NCBI GenBank assembly: GCA_043755595.1
Contig: JAYUSQ010000256.1
Coordinates: 1 to 12,255 of the forward strand
Length of the DNA stretch: 12,255 bases
Reading direction: 5' to 3'
From: VFZP01 sp043755595
Lineage (GTDB): Bacteria > Acidobacteriota > Terriglobia > Bryobacterales > Bryobacteraceae
Notes under the pieces: generated by a model
Database searches by the model: none
What the model saw: the letters and a program-made list of their open reading frames with translations, nothing else
Told to the model about the DNA's origin: nothing
Shown: positions 7,121-12,255 of the stretch, piece by piece
How the letters are laid out: every line of letters begins with the position of its first letter
How positions within the stretch are numbered: position 1 is the first letter of the stretch
Translations under genes and position numbers: made by a program

Positions 7121-8767
7121 TCAATCCCCCGCGGTAAACTGCCCCGCCCCTGCCAGAATCGGATTCATTCTCCGCTCGCGATGCCGCATCGACGCGGCGA
7201 TGAAGGCGCGGAAAAGCGGGTGCGGCTCAAGCGGCTTCGACTTGAACTCCGGGTGGAACTGGCAGCCCAGGAACCACGGATGATCGGCGATTTCGCAGAT
7301 CTCCACGTACGCACCGTCCGGCGTTTGGCCGGTTAGCTTGAGTCCATTCGCCGTCAGCACCTTTTCAAATTCGCGGTTGAATTCATAGCGGTGCCGGTGG
7401 CGCTCATGAATCAACTCCTGCCCGTAGGCCGCGCGGGCGAAGCTGCCTTCGGCGAGTTTGCACTCGTAATCGCCCAGGCGCATCGTGCCGCCTAACTCGT
7501 CGACACCCTTTAGCTCACGCAGTTTGTAGATAACGCGTTGTTTCGGGTCCGGGTCAAACTCGGTCGAATCGGCCCCTTCGAGGCCACATACGTTCCGGGC
7601 GAACTCAATCACCAGCGTTTGCATGCCGAGGCAGATGCCGAAGTAAGGCACCTTGAATTCGCGGGCAAAGCGGATCGCTTGTAACATGCCTTCGATCCCG
7701 CGCTTGCCGAAGCCGCCGGGGACAAGAATCCCATCGAAGACTTCCAAACGCCGTTGACATGACGGCCATTCCAACTCCTCGGCCTCAATCCACGTAAGAT
7801 GCACCTTGCGATTGTGCGCCAAGCCGCCGTGCAGGAGCGATTCCTTTAGGCTCTTATACGAATCTTCATACTCGACATACTTACCCACCACCGCGATTTC
7901 CACCGTGCCCGCCGGGTTCTTCAGCCGGGTGAGCATGTTCGTCCAACGGTTCAGATTCCGTTCCGCCGTGTGTAAGTGAAGCGACTTGAGTAGAATCTCA
8001 TCTACGCGCTGGTTGGCGAATTCGATCGGGATTTCATACACCGACTCGACGTCGCGCGCCGAGATCACGGCCTCCGTCTCCACGTCGCAAAACAACCCGA
8101 TCTTTTCGCGCAGGTCACGCGTCATCTCGCGCTCGGACCGGCACACCAGCATGTCGGGCTGGATACCGATGGCGCGCAATTCCTTCACGCTATGTTGCGT
8201 GGGCTTGGTCTTCAGTTCCTGCGCGGCGGCAATCCACGGCACCAAAGTTACGTGGACAAAGTAAGTATGATCGCGCCCTAACTCATGGCGTAGCTGGCGG
8301 ATGGCTTCTAGAAACGGGAGCGACTCAATATCGCCGACGGTGCCGCCGATTTCGACGATGACGACATCGACGTCGGTCGCCACCTTCTTCGCCGCCGCTT
8401 TGATCTCATTGGTGACGTGCGGAATCACCTGCACCGTTTTGCCGAGATAGTCGCCCCGGCGTTCGCGCGCGATGATTTGCTCATAGATGCGCCCGCTGGT
8501 CAGGTTATTGGCCTGCGTCAGCTTAGCGTGAGTGAAGCGTTCGTAGTGGCCAAGGTCGAGATCTGTCTCCGCGCCGTCGTCGGTGACAAACACCTCGCCA
8601 TGCTGAAACGGGCTCATGGTGCCGGGATCGACGTTCAGGTACGGGTCAAACTTTTGCAAGGTGACGCGTAAGCCCCGGCTTTCGAGAAGGCATCCAATGG
8701 AGCCGGCGGCGATTCCCTTGCCGAGCGAACTAACCACGCCGCCGGTAACGAAGATGTACTTGGCCAT
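7121..8767 (-). CDS. pyrG: CTP synthase (glutamine hydrolysing)
   Basis: This cytoplasmic enzyme converts UTP, ATP and glutamine into CTP, the last step of pyrimidine nucleotide synthesis. At 548 residues it has the usual length. The N-terminal synthetase domain (about 1-270) shows MAKYIFVTGGVVSSLGKG with its P-loop-like ATP site, the substrate loop QKFDPYLNVDPGTM (38-51) and EIGGTVGDIE (139-148). The C-terminal class I glutamine amidotransferase domain (about 288-525) has the oxyanion region LVPGGFGKRG, the nucleophile Cys379 in FGICLGMQ, and His505/Glu507 of the catalytic triad in GCQFHPEF. All key residues are intact. The ATG lies 16 bases after the kdsB stop, so the two are probably co-transcribed, with pyrG supplying the CTP that KdsB uses. 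Confidence 0.98.
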   Translation of the reverse strand: MAKYIFVTGGVVSSLGKGIAAGSIGCLLESRGLRVTLQKFDPYLNVDPGTMSPFQHGEVFVTDDGAETDLDLGHYERFTHAKLTQANNLTSGRIYEQIIARERRGDYLGKTVQVIPHVTNEIKAAAKKVATDVDVVIVEIGGTVGDIESLPFLEAIRQLRHELGRDHTYFVHVTLVPWIAAAQELKTKPTQHSVKELRAIGIQPDMLVCRSEREMTRDLREKIGLFCDVETEAVISARDVESVYEIPIEFANQRVDEILLKSLHLHTAERNLNRWTNMLTRLKNPAGTVEIAVVGKYVEYEDSYKSLKESLLHGGLAHNRKVHLTWIEAEELEWPSCQRRLEVFDGILVPGGFGKRGIEGMLQAIRFAREFKVPYFGICLGMQTLVIEFARNVCGLEGADSTEFDPDPKQRVIYKLRELKGVDELGGTMRLGDYECKLAEGSFARAAYGQELIHERHRHRYEFNREFEKVLTANGLKLTGQTPDGAYVEICEIADHPWFLGCQFHPEFKSKPLEPHPLFRAFIAASMRHRERRMNPILAGAGQFTAGD

Positions 8768-8783
8768 GTCTCTTTTTTGGGTC

Positions 8784-9530
8784 CTAGATAGCCTTGGTTA
8801 AATTTGCGTCGTACATCCGGGAAACCTCTTCGAGGTCCTCCGGCGTGTCGACGCCTAGCGATTCGTAATTTGTCTCCACGACACCAATCCGATGCCCATT
8901 CTCAAGCGCACGAAGCTGCTCAAGACACTCCGCCCTTTCGAGTGGTCCGACCGGGAGCGACGGATACGCGAGCAGAAACTCGCGGCGGTAGACGTAGAGC
9001 CCGATGTGTTTGAAATAGACGGCCCAGCCGGCGCGATCATAGGGGATCGGGTTGCGCGAAAAATAAATGGCGTTGCCCGTCAGGCCAGTGACCACTTTCA
9101 CGACGTTGGGATTGGTGATCTCGTCCATACGTTCGATCCGTTTAGAGAGCGTGCCCATTGCAAGGCGAGGGTCGTTCAGCAGCGCGCGGACGGCGGCATC
9201 GATGGCGGCCGGATCGATCAACGGTTCATCGCCCTGGATATTGACGATGAGGGTCGCGTCCGGTTCGGCGGCGGCCACTTCGGCCACGCGGTCGGTTCCA
9301 GAGAGATGATCGGACCGGGTCATCGCCACGCGGGCTCCGAATCGCCGCGCTTCGTTGTAAATTCTGCTATCGTCGGTCGCAATAATTACGTCAGATAGAG
9401 TAGATGCGCGTCGCGACTGCTCCCAAACGTGTTGAATGATTGGCTTAGAAGCGAGGAGAGCTAGGGCTTTGCCGGGAAATCGGCTGGACTGGAATCTGGC
9501 TGGAATCACGCCCAGAACTTTGTCTGGCAC
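8784..9530 (-). CDS. kdsB: 3-deoxy-manno-octulosonate cytidylyltransferase (CMP-KDO synthetase)
   Basis: KdsB activates KDO with CTP to give CMP-KDO, the donor used to add KDO to lipid A in lipopolysaccharide synthesis. The protein has the family landmarks in order: VLGVIPARFQSSRFPGKAL (nucleotide-binding loop), IIATDD, SGTDRVAEV, LIVNIQGDEPLI (metal and substrate site), YFSRNPIPYDR, KHIGLYVYRR, PLERAECLEQLRALENG and VDTPEDL near the end. From the GTG at 9530 it is 248 residues, the usual length, with the nucleotide-binding motif starting a few residues in. The frame is open to TTG 9551 (255 residues), but those seven extra residues add nothing family-like. Neither start has a clear ribosome site; a TATCAT at 9541-9536 could place the transcript start almost at the GTG. 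It is followed 16 bases later by pyrG. Confidence 0.95.
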   Translation of the reverse strand: MPDKVLGVIPARFQSSRFPGKALALLASKPIIQHVWEQSRRASTLSDVIIATDDSRIYNEARRFGARVAMTRSDHLSGTDRVAEVAAAEPDATLIVNIQGDEPLIDPAAIDAAVRALLNDPRLAMGTLSKRIERMDEITNPNVVKVVTGLTGNAIYFSRNPIPYDRAGWAVYFKHIGLYVYRREFLLAYPSLPVGPLERAECLEQLRALENGHRIGVVETNYESLGVDTPEDLEEVSRMYDANLTKAI

Positions 9531-9604
9531 GTCCGATGATACCACACGCAAAAGGGCGGATGGCCGGAAAAAGTCGCGTGATATACTTGGGGCGGGCTTG
9601 GCCC

Positions 9605-9610
9605 GAGGAG
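9605..9610 (+). promoter_or_regulatory. Ribosome binding site fixing the first VWA gene start
   Basis: GAGGAG lies six bases before ATG 9617, and that ATG opens straight into a signal peptide. The frame is also open back to ATG 9536, but the extra 27 residues have no signal or domain character and would bury the signal peptide. A TATACT at 9582-9587 is a plausible -10 for this gene, although no clear -35 goes with it. Confidence 0.6.
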
Positions 9611-9616
9611 CTGGTA

Positions 9617-10675
9617 ATGAGTGCGGGCGAGAACGTACGGTACTATCTTTTCATCCCTGTTGTAGCCGCCGGATTGATGGCGGCGGGTGCGTGGGCGGCT
9701 GAAGATAATGCGCCTCCAGCGCCACAGAAGGCGCCTGCTGCGCCCTCCGGTCCACAGCCCCGCGTGTCGATTGAGCCGCGCGCGGCTAAACCCGTGCCTG
9801 GCGCGGAGCCGTCCGAAGCTTCGGACCGCCGGGCCAATATCCGGGTCGATTCAACCGTTGTTTTGATCAATGTCACCGTGACGACGCCGTTGGGCCAAGT
9901 CGTGACGGGCATGGAGAAGGAACACTTCCGGCTGATGGAAGACAAGGTTGAGCAGAAGATCGTCAGCTTCACTTCAGAGGAAGCGCCGCTTTCGGTGGGT
10001 TTGGTGTTCGACATTTCCGGCAGCATGGGCAATAAGCTGGCCAAGAGCCGGCAGGCCGCCAAGGAATTCTTCAAGTCCGCCAACGTGCAGGACGAGTTCT
10101 TTCTGGTGCAGTTTAATGAGCGGCCTGAACTGGTCACACCTTGGACTCGCAACACCGAAGACATCGTGAACCGGCTGGCTTTTACTCAAGCCAAAGGCCG
10201 GACGGCATTGCTCGACGGGCTGTACTTGGCCATGAACGAAATGAAGAAGGCGCACAACCCGAGAAAGGCCATTCTCGTGCTGTCTGATGGTGGGGACAAT
10301 TCCAGCCGATATACAGAACCAGAAATCAAGAACCTGGTGCGCGAAGCAGACGTCCAAATGTATGCGATGGGAATTTATGAATCGATGGGGGGCCGCGGGC
10401 GGTCGCCGGAGGAGATGGCGGGGCCGGGGATGTTGAGCGAATTGGCTGAACAAACCGGCGGCCGGCATTTTCCGATCGACAACATTTCTGAGCTGCCGGA
10501 CGTGGCGGCGAAGATCGGCGTCGAGCTGCGCAGCCAGTACATGATCGGTTATACCCCCGCGAATCTCAATAAGGATGGGAAGTACCGGAAAGTGGAGGTT
10601 AAGCTGACGCAACCGCGCGGCTTGCCGCCGCTGCGGGCTTACTATCGGACGGGTTACTATGCACCAACTCAGTAG
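9617..10675 (+). CDS. Secreted von Willebrand factor A domain protein (acidobacterial VWA-related type)
   Basis: This 352-residue protein has a Sec-type signal peptide (hydrophobic core LFIPVVAAGLMAAG, probable cleavage at AWA-AED). A Pro/Ala-rich linker (about 30-70) leads to a short beta-rich lead-in (STVVLINVTVTTPLG) and a VWA domain (about 122-310). The metal-ion-dependent adhesion site is complete: DISGS (Asp132, Ser134, Ser136), Thr196 in GRTALLDG and Asp224 in LVLSDGGDN. The end of the protein (SQYMIGYTPANLNKDGKYRK, then RTGYY) is characteristic of the VWFA-related group expanded in acidobacteria (TIGR03436-like). Such domains bind proteins through a metal ion; the partner is unknown. 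The gene diverges from kdsB and overlaps the following paralogue by 17 bases. Confidence 0.88.
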   Translation: MSAGENVRYYLFIPVVAAGLMAAGAWAAEDNAPPAPQKAPAAPSGPQPRVSIEPRAAKPVPGAEPSEASDRRANIRVDSTVVLINVTVTTPLGQVVTGMEKEHFRLMEDKVEQKIVSFTSEEAPLSVGLVFDISGSMGNKLAKSRQAAKEFFKSANVQDEFFLVQFNERPELVTPWTRNTEDIVNRLAFTQAKGRTALLDGLYLAMNEMKKAHNPRKAILVLSDGGDNSSRYTEPEIKNLVREADVQMYAMGIYESMGGRGRSPEEMAGPGMLSELAEQTGGRHFPIDNISELPDVAAKIGVELRSQYMIGYTPANLNKDGKYRKVEVKLTQPRGLPPLRAYYRTGYYAPTQ

Positions 10676-11630
10676 GCGGCGGTTTTTCGAATCGCTAGCA
10701 GCGGCGGCCGGGGCGGCGCCGTTTGTGGCTTTTGCGCAAGAGGATCCGATTATCCGCGTGACAACGCGCGAGGTGGTCTTACATGCCACCGTGCTGGACA
10801 AGAGCGGGCATTTGATTACTTCGCTGGGGCGCGAGGCTTTTTCGGTGCTGGAGAATGGCGTTCCGCAGACGCTGAATGGCTTCAAGCGCGAGGATGTGCC
10901 GGTTTCGCTCGGGATCGTGATCGATAACTCGGGCAGCATGCGCGATAAACGCACCAAGGTGGCGGCGGCGGCGCTGACGCTGGTGAAGGAATCCAACACC
11001 CAGGACGAGATGTTTATCGTCAACTTCAACGACGAGGCTTATCTCGATCAGACGTTTACCTCCGACCATCAGAGGCTGGAGGAGGCGCTCGCGAAGATCG
11101 ACTCGCGCGGCGGCACGGCGATGCGCGACGCGACGACGATGTCGCTGGATTACCTGAAGGAAAAGGGCAAGAAGGCGAAGAAGGTTCTGTTGATCGTCAG
11201 CGACGGCGAAGACAATACCAGCGCGGCAACCAACACGCTGGAGAAGCTAGTGGCAAAGGCGCAGCAGAGCCAATGTCTGATTTACGCGCTCGGCGTCTTT
11301 ACCGATGAAGAACGCGGCAAGGCGAAGCGGGCTGAGCGCGCTTTGAATGCGCTAGCGAATGCGACGGGCGGGCTGGCTTATTTTCCGAAGGAATTGACGG
11401 ATATAGAGAAGCTGGCGCGGCAGGTGGCGCACGAGATTCGCAATCAGTATATTCTGTCGTATCGACCGTCGAACGAGGCGTTGGACGGATCGTACCGGCG
11501 CATTCAGGTGCTGGCGAAGGGGGCGAATCGCCCGGTTGTGAGGACACGGTCGGGTTACTACTCGACGCCGGACCAGAAGGAGCCGACCAAGCTGGCTCCG
11601 TCGGCTTTGACTAACTCGCTTCAACCGTAA
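10659..11630 (+). CDS. Tat-exported von Willebrand factor A domain protein, paralogue of the preceding gene
   Basis: This 323-residue protein starts with a twin-arginine-type signal: SRRRFF at residues 5-10, then a weakly hydrophobic Ala-rich stretch, then a probable cleavage site at AFA-QE (26-27). After a beta-rich segment (31-80) comes a VWA domain with a complete metal site: DNSGS (Asp89, Ser91, Ser93), Thr153 in GGTAMRDA and Asp182 in IVSDGEDN. It ends in the same motif order as its neighbour (NQYILSYRPSN, DGSYRRIQV, RSGYY), so the two are clearly related, though diverged along their length. The ATG lies inside the end of the previous gene (17-base overlap in another frame) with no strong ribosome site, suggesting translational coupling. 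Folding before export through Tat would fit loading of the metal site in the cytoplasm, which is inference. Confidence 0.88.
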   Translation: MHQLSRRRFFESLAAAAGAAPFVAFAQEDPIIRVTTREVVLHATVLDKSGHLITSLGREAFSVLENGVPQTLNGFKREDVPVSLGIVIDNSGSMRDKRTKVAAAALTLVKESNTQDEMFIVNFNDEAYLDQTFTSDHQRLEEALAKIDSRGGTAMRDATTMSLDYLKEKGKKAKKVLLIVSDGEDNTSAATNTLEKLVAKAQQSQCLIYALGVFTDEERGKAKRAERALNALANATGGLAYFPKELTDIEKLARQVAHEIRNQYILSYRPSNEALDGSYRRIQVLAKGANRPVVRTRSGYYSTPDQKEPTKLAPSALTNSLQP

Positions 11631-11644
11631 CTACCCGGCGAGAC

Positions 11645-11848
11645 ATGCTCGGATATCTTTGGCAGTCTTCTCGAGGCTATCGATTGACTCCGTGGCGGAG
11701 TCCGTATTTGCGATGGCGTATTGAGACCTATTGGGGACTGCACGCGGAAAAGATCGGCTTTGAGGAATTCTGGCGATTCCTCTGGGCGCATCGGGGCGAG
11801 CTTTGGCGGTTTGTGGGATGGGCGGGCCGTATGCGCGGCGCGCGGTAG
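11645..11848 (+). CDS. Small Trp/Arg-rich hypothetical protein
   Basis: This 67-residue, strongly basic protein has 8 Trp (positions 6, 17, 24, 30, 43, 47, 54, 59) and 11 Arg. The first half carries SRGYRLTPWRSPYLRWRIETY; the second half looks like an amphipathic helix (EEFWRFLWAHRGELWRFVGW). It has no signal peptide or clear membrane span, though it could lie on a membrane surface. It starts 14 bases after the second VWA gene, preceded by GGCGAG, so it is probably the third gene of that operon. The patterned composition, far from random coding, argues that it is real. I recall similar short proteins in acidobacterial genomes but cannot verify it. Function is unknown. Confidence 0.6.
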   Translation: MLGYLWQSSRGYRLTPWRSPYLRWRIETYWGLHAEKIGFEEFWRFLWAHRGELWRFVGWAGRMRGAR

Positions 11849-12255
11849 CGGATCGCAGCAGGCCGATCCAGCCTAGCCGCAGAACTCCAAACATCCGTAG
11901 CGTTCCCGGTTTGGGCCTACATCTTGACGTAAGGCGAAATGGCAGACCGCCGTGCCGAGACTGGATCGAGTTAGGTTAGGTCAGAGTACCCGGGAAGTGG
12001 ACGCGAATGGCCCAACAACGGACACCCGCAGCCGGACTTGAACGGAGCCGCAAGGTCCGCCCCGCTTCCTTGATCTTGATTCACTTTCGCTTTCAGCCTG
12101 CATAGCTACGCAAGCGCTACGAAGGAGCTTCAAGCATTTTCCAATCCGAAAGTGAGTCTGAAATCGAAATTTGATTCCAATACAAGATGAGCCTGAGATA
12201 CGGGTTTGATTCCAATGCGGAGTGAGCCTGAAATATTTTGGCTGCCTCGCCGGGG
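11849..12255. other. Stretch without a convincing gene
   Basis: No frame on either strand has a protein-like product here. The stretch contains a 6-bp-stem hairpin (GGATCG at 11850-11855 with CGATCC at 11864-11869) right after the small-gene stop. It has no T-run after it, so it is at best a weak terminator. A second hairpin (12033-12039 with 12052-12059, one bulged base) and the 35-bp degenerate repeats at the right edge are described separately. Confidence 0.5.
12136..12240 (+). repeat. Degenerate 35-bp tandem repeat, three copies
   Basis: TCCAAT occurs at 12140, 12176 and 12211, and TGAG(T/C)CTGA at 12153, 12188 and 12223, so the period is 35 (one step of 36). Copies 2 and 3 also share TTTGATTCCAAT. 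A consensus unit is TTTGATTCCAAT, six or seven variable bases, then TGAGCCTGAAAT. A more distant match lies at 12076-12100, where TTGATTC and AGCCTG are spaced 19 bases apart as in copy 3. It is not coding: stops fall in every unit. Spacers are too short and units too variable for CRISPR. Confidence 0.6.

Noticed and set aside
9974..11029. A 351-codon open frame on the minus strand across both VWA genes
   Set aside because: It lies antisense to two clear VWA domains with intact metal sites. Its product is low-complexity and His/Arg-rich, as expected for the shadow of a GC-rich gene.
11850..11869. The hairpin after the small Trp/Arg-rich gene as an intrinsic terminator
   Set aside because: The stem is only six pairs with an eight-base loop and no T-run follows, so I do not call it a terminator.
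12025..12065. A minus-strand stretch resembling a tRNA T-loop (GTTCAAGTCC)
   Set aside because: The flanking bases do not form the five-pair T stem, and no acceptor or anticodon arms can be drawn around it.
12136..12240. The right-edge repeats as a CRISPR array
   Set aside because: The period is 35 with only six or seven variable bases between conserved blocks; there is no room for spacers, the units are imperfect, and no cas gene is present.

Overview
The window looks like chromosomal DNA from a Gram-negative bacterium, most likely an Acidobacteriota member of the Solibacter/Bryobacter kind. The pointers are two adjacent secreted von Willebrand factor A (VWA) proteins of the type abundant in acidobacteria, a CMP-KDO synthetase (so a KDO-containing lipopolysaccharide is made), moderately high GC, and a LytS/LytR-type two-component pair. 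This placement is inferred from gene content; there is no rRNA or other marker in the window.

Layout. 1-51 (+): the last codons of a gene entering from the left. 95-1894 (+): a sodium/solute symporter. It ends three bases from the stop of a three-gene minus-strand operon, read right to left: a secreted HEAT-repeat protein (5750-4476), a membrane sensor histidine kinase of the LytS class (4470-2632), and a LytTR response regulator (2635-1898). The kinase and regulator overlap by ATGA and only five bases separate the HEAT gene from the kinase, so the three are probably co-expressed.

5751-7120 is a gap between housekeeping blocks, visibly richer in A+T than its neighbours. It holds a run of four short plus-strand reading frames. 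Two look intact (5800-6030 and 6343-6705). Two appear damaged by frameshifts (about 6178-6339 and 6731-7007). It reads like a small accessory cassette in decay, and it is the least explained protein-coding part of the window.

7121-9530 (-): kdsB followed by pyrG. CTP synthase makes the CTP that the KdsB enzyme consumes to activate KDO for lipopolysaccharide synthesis. Divergent from kdsB, 9617-11848 (+) is a probable operon of two VWA proteins, the first with a Sec-type signal peptide and the second with a twin-arginine signal, plus a 67-residue Trp/Arg-rich protein. 11849-12255 has no convincing gene. It holds a short hairpin or two and a degenerate 35-bp tandem repeat near the right edge.

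I found no rRNA, tRNA, CRISPR array, transposase or phage gene. Nothing here is a clear new defence or biosynthetic system. The best leads are the small-ORF cassette, the HEAT/LytS/LytR operon, the paired VWA genes with different export signals, and the right-edge repeat.
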